A DNA stretch of 64,000 nt, taken from positions 3,104,411 through 3,168,410 of the forward strand of contig NZ_LN875035.1 in assembly GCF_001282685.1 (NCBI RefSeq), in the 5' to 3' direction. Below are positions 33,513 to 42,573 of this stretch, piece after piece. The stretch's first letter is position 1. Every line of letters starts with the position of its first letter. The notes under the pieces are model-generated. The model had not been told where the DNA came from. It did not search any database and saw only the letters and a list, made by a program, of their open reading frames with translations. The translations under genes and the position numbers were made by a program. This DNA is from Niameybacter massiliensis (GTDB taxonomy: Bacteria > Bacillota > Clostridia > Lachnospirales > Cellulosilyticaceae).

Positions 33513-36500
33513 TTAATCTGTCAGTTCTATTCCTTCTTCTCGATTGCGTTTTTTCCTTCTTCTATGGAAGAAAACACTCCCACCTACAATAAACATGCTG
33601 ATTGCTATCCCTATAATGATTTCCTTTATATAGTTTGGACCTTCTACACTCGTACTTCTCCATGTCACCTCATGCGTTGCCACATCAAAGTAAATATATT
33701 TACCATCTCTTTGGTATGCTTGTTGTTTCCAGCTCTCTCCCTCTTTAACTTCTAAAGTTAATGTCTTGTTTGAATCAGGTACTAGATAACGTATACGATG
33801 TACTTCATTACCATCCTCTGGTATAACCACATGCCATTCTTCTATGGCTACTTTATCATCTGACTTATTTTCTATCTTCTGTTGTGGTAAGTTTTCTACG
33901 ACTAGTTTATCTGTTTCATTAAATAATCCTTCCACTAGGACAATAGGCATAGCCTGGTCAAGACGTTGCTCACTTTCTAATGTAGTCACAAGTGAAGAGT
34001 AGACTGCATCTACATAGACATCAAAAAGCATGCATTCTTTATCAAAGTCTTCCCATTTACCATAGTAATTCTCTCTATAAGGCACTTCTGGTAACATCCC
34101 TTTGTCAAATGCTTCCCCGTATGTAACCTGTACTTTTTCTAGTAACTTATCTTCAACCATAAAGTAAACGGCAAGTTCTGAGAATGACTTAGGCATTCCC
34201 TCAAGGGTTATAAAGTCTTCGTACGCCAATGGTTCTGCTTTTCCAGCATAGCTAATATTATCAATAGCACCTAAATCACCCTCAACATAGTAGTTACCTC
34301 TAACTTGACCGCCACTTTGGACTTGACCAGCAACAGCCCCTCTATAGTCATTGCCTGCTTCTATCTCTATAAGAGCACCGCAGTCTATAATATCCTTGCC
34401 TTCTCCTGCAATCCCTCCTATATAGTCACCACCTGATAAGAAGGTTTTTGCATAGCTTGAACGAATGAGAGACTTAGACTTTCCTGCAATACCACCTACA
34501 TAGTTTCCACTCTCACTTGCTACTTTCCCTTCACTTACCGCATCAACAACATATCCAAGTTGCATCAACCCGACTACGCCTCCAGCACTATCTTTCTTTG
34601 CCTCTACTTCGCCTATGTTACGGCAAGAACGTAGTACTGCCCTTGTTTGGAAGACAAAATTAATAGATTTATCCCCCTTAACTTCAAGGTCATCTTCAGG
34701 GTCAAAGCTCTTTTCAACAGCCATAGCTCCAGTAATTCCCCCAACATTAATATCTCCTTGTACAAAGCCTTTATTGGTACTATTAGCTACTTTACCTTCT
34801 GTCTGACTCTCTGTATCTATTTTAGAAATATCCTCTGTATAATTATCTACAGAAGGTTCAAAACTCATAACACTTTCTGTAATATCTAATAGAACATCTA
34901 GGACAACAAAGAACTGGTCGGTAATTTTCCCTAAGTCATCAAAAGCTAAATTCATTTGATTATTGATGATAACATTCAGTTCCCCTAAGGCATCTGAGGT
35001 TTCATGCATACTGGTATAGAGACTTTCCTTTGTGTCTTGATAGATACTATCTCCTACTGTAAAAGTTACTTCAGGCTGTTCAGATAAATAAGTGATGACT
35101 TCTTCTACGCCTTCTAAGCTATCTGAAAAATACCCTGCTGCTATTTCAATTTCATCTAAAGCATTTCTAAGAGATTTAATAGCCTTTGCTCCATATTCAT
35201 TGCTATCTTCTAGATTGCTTAATAACTTAGAAAAATTGTTACTGCTACTTTGTAACCTACTTAAGCTACTTTCTAATGCACCACTACTTCTCTCAAAAGA
35301 TAACCTTGCATCTCCAAGATATGCAAATGCCTGCTCTATATCTTTATTTGCCAGTGTCTCTGCTGCTGTAATGATTAGGCTATTACCTCTTTTTAAATAA
35401 TAAACAGCATCTTCTAGTTCGTTTAATGCACTGCCTACTTGGTTAGAAACATTCTCTAACTCACTAATGCTTCTGCCCATACTATTACTAAGTTTCACCA
35501 TATAATCCATAGATTTTTGTACCGGTGCTATGGCTTCTTCCATACTTACTGCCATATCTGAAAATGCCTCTGTCACAGGTACTAAACGATCAATAGCTTC
35601 TGCTATCGTCACACTTATACGATTAACCTCTCCTACATTTGTATCAATAATCTCACCTGTTTGATCTATAAGCGATTCTGCATGTGCCTGCGCTGTATCA
35701 ACATAAGTCTTCATCTGACTCAGTTGTCCACTAATTAAATCTGTACTCCCCTTACCATTAGTCATAGCACTTTGTAATAAACGCTCTAAAGTGTTTAGCT
35801 CATTTCTTAAGGTGTCTAGTTGTGACTTAGAATAGGTTAACAAGGTATAAGGCTCCATTTGCCCAACGATACCCCCTACTTCCTTACGTCCATAGATGGT
35901 ACCTATGTTGGTACAAGTATTGATATACCCAGATTGCCTTCCTGCAATACCTCCGATATTATACCCTACGTGCTTATAACCTACTGTTCCGCCATTATTA
36001 CTATTTTGTATCATTCCAGTATTTAATCCAGTGATCCCACCAATATCTGTAATATCCGCACTGATTTCAGTAACCTTCGTTTCCTCATCAACAATTTTCT
36101 CAAAGGTAATATCTTGTTCTATCACATGCGTATTAATATTTCCTTTATTGGTACTTCGTAATATGGTCCCTCTATTTTCTCCTGCTACACCACCAATTTG
36201 ATGCTGTCCATAGACTGTAGCATTCACTAAGCAATCAATAATTTTACCAGATGCTTCGTTTACACCTACAAGCCCTCCAACCTGCTTAGTACCTGTTACC
36301 TCTCCTACAAAAGTACACTTCATTAAAGTTCCTTTGTTCTCACCAACAATACCACCGATGACCTCTTTCGAACCTGTAGGATTGATTTTCCCCTCTACTT
36401 TGAGGTTCTTAACGATACCCCCTTCTTCTAAATAGCGGAAAAGTCCCTGACTAGCACCTCCCTCTTCTAGTTTAACACCACTAATGGTATAGCCTGCCCC

Positions 36501-36776
36501 ATCAAATGTACCTGAAAAAATAGGAATAGGCATAAACGTTTCCTGGCTTAAATCTATATCGTTTTGTAAAATAATTTGTTTTCCTTTTGACCAACTATCT
36601 AAACGTGCCTTTTTAGCTACCTCTATAAATTCTTGTGCATTAGAAATAGTAATCGTTGTCTCCTGTCCTTTTACAGTAAAAAGTGGAAGCAATATAGGTG
36701 CTATTAATAAAAGAACTAATAAGAGTGCTACAGGACGCTTCATTGGATTCGTTTTTCTACAGTTGCTTTTATACAT
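33513..36776 (-). CDS. Large surface protein with GLUG repeats, coiled coil and C-terminal membrane anchor
   Basis: 1087 residues. A signal/membrane segment (about 12-33) is followed by an N-terminal GLUG-type beta-helical region (about 60-310) with recurrent GGIVGE/GGLVGV/GGVAGE/GGIAGR motifs. A long coiled coil (about 315-640) rich in Leu, Ser and Asn resembles the YhgE/Pip family. A second GLUG set (about 660-830: VGGITGA, AGGVVGL, VGGIAGK, IGGIAGE) precedes a C-terminal domain and a membrane segment near 1060-1080 with a basic tail. The start (GAGGAGG upstream) overlaps the MMPL stop by 8 bp, so the two form one operon and probably one envelope complex. Confidence 0.85.
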   Translation of the reverse strand: MYKSNCRKTNPMKRPVALLLVLLLIAPILLPLFTVKGQETTITISNAQEFIEVAKKARLDSWSKGKQIILQNDIDLSQETFMPIPIFSGTFDGAGYTISGVKLEEGGASQGLFRYLEEGGIVKNLKVEGKINPTGSKEVIGGIVGENKGTLMKCTFVGEVTGTKQVGGLVGVNEASGKIIDCLVNATVYGQHQIGGVAGENRGTILRSTNKGNINTHVIEQDITFEKIVDEETKVTEISADITDIGGITGLNTGMIQNSNNGGTVGYKHVGYNIGGIAGRQSGYINTCTNIGTIYGRKEVGGIVGQMEPYTLLTYSKSQLDTLRNELNTLERLLQSAMTNGKGSTDLISGQLSQMKTYVDTAQAHAESLIDQTGEIIDTNVGEVNRISVTIAEAIDRLVPVTEAFSDMAVSMEEAIAPVQKSMDYMVKLSNSMGRSISELENVSNQVGSALNELEDAVYYLKRGNSLIITAAETLANKDIEQAFAYLGDARLSFERSSGALESSLSRLQSSSNNFSKLLSNLEDSNEYGAKAIKSLRNALDEIEIAAGYFSDSLEGVEEVITYLSEQPEVTFTVGDSIYQDTKESLYTSMHETSDALGELNVIINNQMNLAFDDLGKITDQFFVVLDVLLDITESVMSFEPSVDNYTEDISKIDTESQTEGKVANSTNKGFVQGDINVGGITGAMAVEKSFDPEDDLEVKGDKSINFVFQTRAVLRSCRNIGEVEAKKDSAGGVVGLMQLGYVVDAVSEGKVASESGNYVGGIAGKSKSLIRSSYAKTFLSGGDYIGGIAGEGKDIIDCGALIEIEAGNDYRGAVAGQVQSGGQVRGNYYVEGDLGAIDNISYAGKAEPLAYEDFITLEGMPKSFSELAVYFMVEDKLLEKVQVTYGEAFDKGMLPEVPYRENYYGKWEDFDKECMLFDVYVDAVYSSLVTTLESEQRLDQAMPIVLVEGLFNETDKLVVENLPQQKIENKSDDKVAIEEWHVVIPEDGNEVHRIRYLVPDSNKTLTLEVKEGESWKQQAYQRDGKYIYFDVATHEVTWRSTSVEGPNYIKEIIIGIAISMFIVGGSVFFHRRRKKRNREEGIELTD

Positions 36777-39201
36777 GTGCTGTTTCCTCCTCTATTTCTT
36801 CTACTTCTCCTGTACTTACCATAGCTTTTAAATCTCCTTCTAGAACACCTTTCATTTCCATATCTACTACACCAGATACATATCCTCTTACTCTACCATT
36901 AACAAGCAATTTCCCTGTGCGCTCCTGTACTAAGGTAGACTTTTTCTGTGCAAAAGTTGTACGCTCTATGATGCTATCACCTAGTAATAAAATCTGAGGG
37001 AGTACAAAGATAACCAATATCATAGAAATAATCGTTCCACGTCCAATACAAAGGCCTAATGCAGCAATTGTTCCATCTGTTGAAAGCTGACTAATCACTA
37101 TCCCTGCTGAGGCTAAGATGACACCTGATGTAAGGATCGTTGGAAAGCTCTGATTCAGTGCCTCTACTATAGCTTCCTTAATAGGTAAGGTCTTCTTAAG
37201 TGCCATATAACGACTTGTAATAACAATGGCATAGTCAATATTTGCTCCCATTTGAATAGAAGACACAACTAAATAACCTAAGAAAAAGAGTGGTTTATTC
37301 TGCAAATAAGGGAAAGAGAAGTTCATCCATATACTTGCTTGGATTACAATAATCAACAGTACTGGTAAGCCTGCTGATTTAAAGGTAAACATGAGGATTA
37401 ATATAACAAACAATGCCGATAAAATACTAATAACTAAGTTATCTGTTGCAAAGGTTGAAGATAAATCATAGTTACTTGTAGAGTTCCCTACAATATAAAC
37501 ATCTTCATCATAATACTTAGCAGCTACCTCATGAATCGTATCTAAAAAGGCAAAGGTCTCTTCACTTTCCTCTGGTAAGTTTAAATAGATAAGCATACGA
37601 CTATAATCTTCGCTCATCAACTGTTTCTTCGCATCTGTTAACTGACTATGTAAATCTTCAAGCTCTTCTTGAAGTTCATCCTCTAAAGTTACATACCCCT
37701 TATCCACTTGGTCATATAAGAACATAAACATATCAATAAGCGGTACACTATATTCTCCAATATCACTTACTATCTTGCCATAGTCTTCATCATTGACTGC
37801 ATAAGCCGCATATAAAAGCTGTGCCACTTCATAGTCTAGATCAATCAGTTCAGAAAAGGCTCTGGGTGTTAAATAATCTGTGAGTACATAATCATCCATA
37901 GCTTCTGTGGTGGCTAAGCCTAAAGTAGAATCTACTTCATCATAACGCTCTAGTTCTTTTAGGAGTTTCCCCTCTGATATGTAATCTCCCGCTGGTACTA
38001 CAAGGGCAAGCATATTATTTTTCCCAAAAGTATCATTGACCTTATCTTCTGCCATCTGTACCGCATTTCTTCTAGGTGCTCTTAAGTCTGCTACACCAAA
38101 GCTAAATGGACATCGATTAAAGAAGACAAAAGAAGCTAAAACTAGAATTACAAATACTGGTGGTATCACATACCTTGTTTTCACTGCAAACTTCCCTAAT
38201 CCACGAATAGAAGGAATAAAGTTACGATGCTGTGTTTTATCAATGAGTTTGCTAAATACAATAAGTAATCCTGGCATTAATGTAAATACGCTAAGTAAGC
38301 TTAAAATAATGGCTTTAATCAGCACTACAGCTAAGTCTCCACCTATTCCAAAATGCATAAAGACAAGAGCAAAAAGCCCTGACATAGTTGTTAAACTACT
38401 AGACGCAATCTCTGGTATAGCTTTGGCCAGTGCCGCTATACACGCTTCACGTACAGGAAGGGTTTCATGCTCTTCTGTAAATCGATGACATAAGATAATG
38501 GCATAATCAATCGCTAGTGCTAACTGTAGTACAACGGCTACTGAGTTAGAAATAAATGAAATCTTACCTAGTAAGAAATTAGTCCCCATATTTAGTAGTG
38601 CTGCTACTCCAAATGTTAAGATTAATACGGGTATTTCCCCATAGCTTTTTGAAGTAAAGAATAAAACCAACACAATAATGACCGCAGCAATCACTACAAT
38701 AACCTGCATCTCATCAGCCAGTTGCTTAGCTGTGTCCACCCCTATAGTTGTTGAAACATAAGAGTCATACGGCGCTATCACTTCTCTAATTTTCTCCATG
38801 GCTACAAGACTTATTTCATCTTTATCCGTTCCTTTAAATGAAACCTCTATAAGTGCTGAGGCATTTTGATAATATTTATCTTCTTGTTCTAAGGTAACAC
38901 CAGATACCCCTTCTATCACCTCTATCTCAGAGGCAATCTCTTTAGCGTGATCATAAGAAATATTGGCTAGCATAACCTTCGCTGAACCAAAGGTGGTAAA
39001 CTCTCTTTCCATAATCTCAACACCCTGCCGTGTCTCGGTATCCTCAGCTAAATACGCTGTAATATCATTCTCTACTTGTACCCAACCCATTGCATATATA
39101 CTAAATATAATTGCAAATAAATAAAGTAGGAAAAACAAATTACGTTTATCTACAATAAAGGTTGCAATCTTTTCCATGACATGCTGTGATCCTGCTTTCA
39201 T
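36769..39201 (-). CDS. MMPL/RND-family transporter
   Basis: 810 residues from the ATG at 39201 with AAGGAG eight bases upstream. The layout is one membrane segment, an extracytoplasmic domain, five more segments, then repetition: a pair of RND halves with about twelve segments. MMPL features include AIDYAIILCHRFTEEHE and MGANIDYAIVITSRYMA, the proton-relay Asp positions in segments 4 and 10. Firmicute members move lipids, surface precursors or hydrophobic toxins. It is preceded by a divergent TetR gene and co-translated with the GLUG/coiled-coil protein. Confidence 0.9.
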   Translation of the reverse strand: MKAGSQHVMEKIATFIVDKRNLFFLLYLFAIIFSIYAMGWVQVENDITAYLAEDTETRQGVEIMEREFTTFGSAKVMLANISYDHAKEIASEIEVIEGVSGVTLEQEDKYYQNASALIEVSFKGTDKDEISLVAMEKIREVIAPYDSYVSTTIGVDTAKQLADEMQVIVVIAAVIIVLVLFFTSKSYGEIPVLILTFGVAALLNMGTNFLLGKISFISNSVAVVLQLALAIDYAIILCHRFTEEHETLPVREACIAALAKAIPEIASSSLTTMSGLFALVFMHFGIGGDLAVVLIKAIILSLLSVFTLMPGLLIVFSKLIDKTQHRNFIPSIRGLGKFAVKTRYVIPPVFVILVLASFVFFNRCPFSFGVADLRAPRRNAVQMAEDKVNDTFGKNNMLALVVPAGDYISEGKLLKELERYDEVDSTLGLATTEAMDDYVLTDYLTPRAFSELIDLDYEVAQLLYAAYAVNDEDYGKIVSDIGEYSVPLIDMFMFLYDQVDKGYVTLEDELQEELEDLHSQLTDAKKQLMSEDYSRMLIYLNLPEESEETFAFLDTIHEVAAKYYDEDVYIVGNSTSNYDLSSTFATDNLVISILSALFVILILMFTFKSAGLPVLLIIVIQASIWMNFSFPYLQNKPLFFLGYLVVSSIQMGANIDYAIVITSRYMALKKTLPIKEAIVEALNQSFPTILTSGVILASAGIVISQLSTDGTIAALGLCIGRGTIISMILVIFVLPQILLLGDSIIERTTFAQKKSTLVQERTGKLLVNGRVRGYVSGVVDMEMKGVLEGDLKAMVSTGEVEEIEEETAHV

Positions 39202-39311
39202 AACGCTACTCCTTCCAGTTTTTGAGATAATTGACATCTGTCTATTTGTAAATTATAATAAACTTCAATTATTACAAAAAGGCTCAATATCACCTTTTTG
39301 CCACTTATTTT

Positions 39312-39330
39312 ACACTTTACTAGAAAGTGT
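39312..39330. promoter_or_regulatory. TetR operator between tetR and the MMPL operon
   Basis: Palindrome ACACTTT-ACTAG-AAAGTGT centred in the divergent intergenic region, 19 bp before the tetR start. Its position fits autoregulation and repression of the MMPL operon. Confidence 0.6.
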
Positions 39331-39348
39331 CTCCGAAAGAGGTCTACC

Positions 39349-39915
39349 ATGGAAAAGAAAATGGATTTAAGAGTTTATAAGACTTATACTGCATTAGCAA
39401 CAGCTTTCATACAGCTTTTAGAAAAAAAGAGTTTTGACGATATCACTATTCAAGAATTATGCGAACTTGCTACCATTCGTCGTGCTACCTTTTATAAACA
39501 CTTCGCAGATAAATATGAGTTCTTTGTGTTTATGATTAAATGCTTAGAAAACCAATTTTATGAAAAAAACCCTGATCTTCTTACTCATCAGCGTTCTAAA
39601 TATCACTATATTAAGCTCATACACTATACCCTTGATTTTATCTCTCAAAATGAGGCACTGGTTAAATCTATTTTCAAGAATAGTGTATCTGCCCCTTTAC
39701 TTAGTTTACTTACTCAGCAGACCACTAAGATCCTTGAAGAAAATCTAAAAGAAGATATAAAGCACGGTGCTGTCTTTCCTGCTAGTCCTGAAGTACTTGC
39801 ATCCTTTATGATAGGTGCTTTTATTCATACAATCTCTTGGTGGGTATCAACTGATATGCAAATGCCAAAAGAAACCTTAGTCAAACAACTTATCGGTATT
39901 ATTGATAAGTTTTAA
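39349..39915 (+). CDS. TetR/AcrR-family regulator of the MMPL operon
   Basis: 188 residues from the ATG at 39349 with AAAGAGG upstream; a 17-codon longer frame crosses the operator. The HTH reads FIQLLEKKSFDDITIQELCE then ATIRRATFYKHFADKYEFF. A helical ligand domain follows. Divergent from the MMPL transporter, which it probably represses until a membrane-active ligand binds. Confidence 0.88.
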   Translation: MEKKMDLRVYKTYTALATAFIQLLEKKSFDDITIQELCELATIRRATFYKHFADKYEFFVFMIKCLENQFYEKNPDLLTHQRSKYHYIKLIHYTLDFISQNEALVKSIFKNSVSAPLLSLLTQQTTKILEENLKEDIKHGAVFPASPEVLASFMIGAFIHTISWWVSTDMQMPKETLVKQLIGIIDKF

Positions 39916-39990
39916 TAAGCTCCTCCCCTATCCTATAAAATTTAAAGTTATACAATAAAAAGAGCGGTGGTGCCTTCGCTAAATAAAGAT

Positions 39991-40055
39991 TCACAAATAA
40001 AGAGGCTACAACATGAGTATATTCTTACTCTTGTTGCAGCCTCTTTTATTTGTGA
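39991..40055. terminator. Long bidirectional terminator hairpin
   Basis: CACAAATAAAGAGGCT and AGCCTCTTTTATTTGTG form the outer stem, with CAACA...TGTTG inside. It lies between the tetR stop and the convergent Spx/ArsC gene stop. Confidence 0.85.
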
Positions 40056-40082
40056 TAAAGTTCTTCCTATTTAATACTCTTT

Positions 40083-40424
40083 TTACTCCCAAGTTTTCCA
40101 TACTTCTGGCTGATAGCCGATTGTCGCCTGTTTGCCATTTCTTACAATAGGTGTTTTAAGTAGCTGTGGGTACTCTAATACCCTTTTTTCTTTGTTCATA
40201 TGTGAAGCATATTGAATACGAGATACAGCCTCTTTATCTTTACAATTTTCATCAATCATAGCTACGATGCCACCCACAGCTTGTTTGACACTGTTAAGTT
40301 CACCTTGACTCATACCCTTTTCTTTCATATCAATCAACTGATACTTGACACCACGTTCTTTAAAGTATCTCTCTGCTTTTTTTGTATCAAAGCATTTTTT
40401 AGTTCCAAAAATTTGTATGTTCAT
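40083..40424 (-). CDS. ArsC/Spx-family thioredoxin-fold protein
   Basis: 113 residues from the ATG at 40424 (GAGG nine bases upstream). The N-terminal strand MNIQIFGTKKCFDTKKAERY carries a single redox Cys rather than Spx CxxC. The middle contains VKYQLIDMKEKGMS, and the C-terminus contains LLKTPIVRNGKQATIGYQPEVW, the cis-Pro region of the ArsC/YffB family. It is an ArsC-like protein of unknown substrate; the arsenate reductase catalytic set is incomplete. Confidence 0.85.
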   Translation of the reverse strand: MNIQIFGTKKCFDTKKAERYFKERGVKYQLIDMKEKGMSQGELNSVKQAVGGIVAMIDENCKDKEAVSRIQYASHMNKEKRVLEYPQLLKTPIVRNGKQATIGYQPEVWKTWE

Positions 40425-40540
40425 TCTCATGTTCCTCTTTAAATGATTTATTCTTATGTTTCTACTTTTGCCTCTCATTATATACTAATCAACTTGTAGA
40501 ATATAGTCTAAGGAATATTAATTTTGAAATAGGTAACAAA

Positions 40541-40576
40541 AAAAGATACTACCTCCTCCGAGAAGTAGCATCTTTT
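40541..40576. terminator. Orphan terminator-like hairpin
   Basis: AAAAGATACTAC and GTAGCATCTTTT form a stem with one mismatch and A/T tracts. No annotated gene ends here. It may end a small transcript or be a relic. Confidence 0.5.
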
Positions 40577-40663
40577 CTAAATACTTACGCATTAAAAATA
40601 TCAGTTAAAGTAGAAAAAGTAATTTAAGACGTAATAATCTTAAACAACCTTTTAATTTATATC

Positions 40664-40694
40664 GCAAAAATAGAGAGCAATTTGCCCTCTATCT
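40664..40694 (-). terminator. Terminator of the 29-residue ORF transcript
   Basis: On the minus strand GATAGAGGGC pairs with GCTCTCTATTTTTG, leaving a U-tract. It lies about 200 nt downstream of the 29-residue ORF with no gene between. Confidence 0.65.
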
Positions 40695-40870
40695 CATTTT
40701 ACATCCTTTATAGTACAAGCTTTATCACAATTAGTTATTCTAAATACTAATATTATTATGGTTTTGAGTATCACCCTCTCTATCTGCCTCACCTATTTGG
40801 TGTTCTATGGTGATGACTGATTGGAATCGTATTGATAGTTCAATAACTTAATTTTATATATTTAAAATTT
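40695..40870 (-). other. Untranslated 3' region of the small membrane-peptide transcript
   Basis: About 175 bp without a convincing reading frame. It contains the inverted repeat ATCACC...GGTGAT (about 40769-40812) and a nested CACC...GGTG, so it can fold. This is the arrangement expected of a type I toxin mRNA, but I cannot see an antisense promoter with confidence. Confidence 0.35.
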
Positions 40871-40960
40871 CTAATTTAATTTTGTAAACGTCCTAATTAA
40901 CATGACTACAATATATATCAAACATAATACACTAACCAATCGCCAAATATATTCTGCCAT
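40871..40960 (-). CDS. 29-residue membrane peptide, candidate type I toxin
   Basis: A strong RBS (GAGGGAAG) precedes MAEYIWRLVSVLCLIYIVV, then MLIRTFTKLN and a stop. A single central hydrophobic stretch of about 17 residues with a basic tail is the profile of small membrane toxins or regulatory peptides. It ends in its own terminator and has a long 3' region. It does not match the Fst or holin-like toxin sequence patterns I know. Confidence 0.55.
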   Translation of the reverse strand: MAEYIWRLVSVLCLIYIVVMLIRTFTKLN

Positions 40961-41026
40961 ACTATCTTCCCTCATAATATTTTCAGATACTTTAAATCGC
41001 ATCCAACATGTTTAATGTACAATCTA

Positions 41027-41066
41027 AAGCTATAAAAGGAACTATAAACAGCCACTTTTATAGCTT
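41027..41066 (-). terminator. Terminator of the lipoprotein/sigma operon
   Basis: AAGCTATAAAAG and CTTTTATAGCTT form a perfect 12-bp stem about 45 bp after the lipoprotein stop. The U-tract is weak. Confidence 0.65.
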
Positions 41067-41110
41067 ATTGATACTAGAATAAATATTCATTAACATATTA
41101 ATAAATTACA

Positions 41111-41611
41111 TTATTCATTAATATACATATCCAGCCATTCCTTATCATCTGTAATGCATATATATATTTTTTTCTTAATTCTTTCTTCTTGCTCTTCGCT
41201 TTCCATCTTTATACCATATACATACTTCCATTGGCTCCCTAGAATTCCAATATCTCCTTTTAAGTTTAATAGCTCATCTACTTTTTTATAAATTTCCGGA
41301 ATATAGCTGTCTTCTTTTGCTTTAGCAATTATTATATACTCATTATCTTTACTTATTAATGCTATATCGTTTATCAAATCGCTTATTTCACTTAATCCCA
41401 ATTCATTTATATCTGTTATTATACTTCTTTCTTCTTCGAATTTCTCATAATTCATTAATTCCTTAATCATTTCAAACGCAGAAATATCAGTATATGAATT
41501 GGGCTCAAAGGGATCATTTATACTATCGTTTTTCTTAAAATTTTTTGTGCATGAAACAGTTACTAAGATTACTATTATCGCTAATGTTATTGTTAAAATT
41601 CTTTTTTTCAT
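41111..41611 (-). CDS. Small lipoprotein
   Basis: 166 residues. Signal sequence with lipobox LVTVSC (Cys21). The mature part contains ISDLINDIALISKDNEYIII then AKAKEDSYIPEIYKKVDELL and ends in an acidic region; it resembles small extracytoplasmic domains such as DUF4358, with low confidence. The start follows the 37-residue ORF by 6 bp and has no strong RBS of its own, suggesting translational coupling. It is distal in the sigma-factor operon. Confidence 0.75.
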   Translation of the reverse strand: MKKRILTITLAIIVILVTVSCTKNFKKNDSINDPFEPNSYTDISAFEMIKELMNYEKFEEERSIITDINELGLSEISDLINDIALISKDNEYIIIAKAKEDSYIPEIYKKVDELLNLKGDIGILGSQWKYVYGIKMESEEQEERIKKKIYICITDDKEWLDMYINE

Positions 41612-41617
41612 ATATTT

Positions 41618-41731
41618 CTACTCTAATGCCGATGCTGGTACTTGTGTAAAATTAGGCGATAATATTTTAATCTTATAGTTATTCTTAGCATTTGCTGAAG
41701 GTACAGAACTTGTATTCATTTGCTTTTTCAC
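41618..41731 (-). CDS. 37-residue peptide in the ECF sigma operon
   Basis: GTG start with GGGGAG five bases upstream, reading MKKQMNTSSVPSANA..., ending SPNFTQVPASALE and TAG. It has no membrane segment and no leader-peptidase site. It is placed between the anti-sigma gene and a lipoprotein gene. The RBS and tight coupling argue that it is translated; function unknown. Confidence 0.55.
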   Translation of the reverse strand: MKKQMNTSSVPSANAKNNYKIKILSPNFTQVPASALE

Positions 41732-41913
41732 TATATCTCCCCTTATCCTTTTATTAATATCTTCCTTCATTAGCTACTAAATTTATGCTTCAGTTTTGCT
41801 ACCGCCACCTGTCTTAAACTTAATAACTAGATAATAAGAATCCCCCTTTCATCTGCTATATACTTATATAACGAATGAAAGAGGCTATTAAGGACACTTT
41901 TATAAAAACTTTT

Positions 41914-42573
41914 TTACTTTATACTTAAACTTATTTTCATAAGTTCTGTTTTTTCTATTTCTGAGGATATTTTCATCTGATATTCTCCTTGTATCCACAT
42001 TATATTTTTTATTCCCTTATTTTCATAATAATAAAACTCTCTATCATCTAAAATCAATTTTTCTAATACTGTACCTTCAGTATCTACTATAGAATTATTT
42101 GTATTTATTTCTATTTTTCTAAACAGGATTTCTTTTCCTATAGCATTTTTATAGGTAATATATACATCATTAAAAATCTGTTCTTTCTCGGTAATTTCAA
42201 AGCCTTCTGGAAGGTACTGCGGCAAATAACTTTCTTGTATATCTTCACCATATTTACCCTCATGCTTTTGATATGAAATGCTTGTAAACTTTTCAAATAC
42301 ATCCGTAATCAACTCTATAACCCTTACCCTAACTGCCTCTACACTCATACTTAAACTTCCTACAATACCTACTATTAAAATAGCAATACCTATTTTTCTA
42401 GCTAATCCAGAAGATTTATTACATTTTTCACTCTTAATTAATGCATACATTTTTTCTTCAAATGCTTCTGTAAATCTATGATCTTCTTTATCTTTATTTT
42501 CAAGCTGTTCTAGAATAATTGTTTCTGCTTCTCTGGCTGCTTTTATTATATCTAAGTCATCTATTTCATCCAT
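41914..42573 (-). CDS. Membrane anti-sigma factor with DUF4367-like domain
   Basis: 219 residues. A cytoplasmic N-terminal region (about 1-60) would bind the sigma factor, one membrane segment follows (about 62-80), then an extracytoplasmic domain (YLPQYLPEGFEITEKEQIFND, EFYYYENKGIKNIMWIQGEY) typical of DUF4367-type anti-sigma/sensor proteins. Its start overlaps the sigma gene stop by 1 bp. It probably holds the sigma factor inactive until an envelope signal arrives. Confidence 0.85.
   Translation of the reverse strand: MDEIDDLDIIKAAREAETIILEQLENKDKEDHRFTEAFEEKMYALIKSEKCNKSSGLARKIGIAILIVGIVGSLSMSVEAVRVRVIELITDVFEKFTSISYQKHEGKYGEDIQESYLPQYLPEGFEITEKEQIFNDVYITYKNAIGKEILFRKIEINTNNSIVDTEGTVLEKLILDDREFYYYENKGIKNIMWIQGEYQMKISSEIEKTELMKISLSIK

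Noticed and set aside
36698-36997. 99-codon plus-strand open frame across the MMPL-GLUG overlap
   Set aside because: It lies antisense to two well-supported genes and has no RBS.
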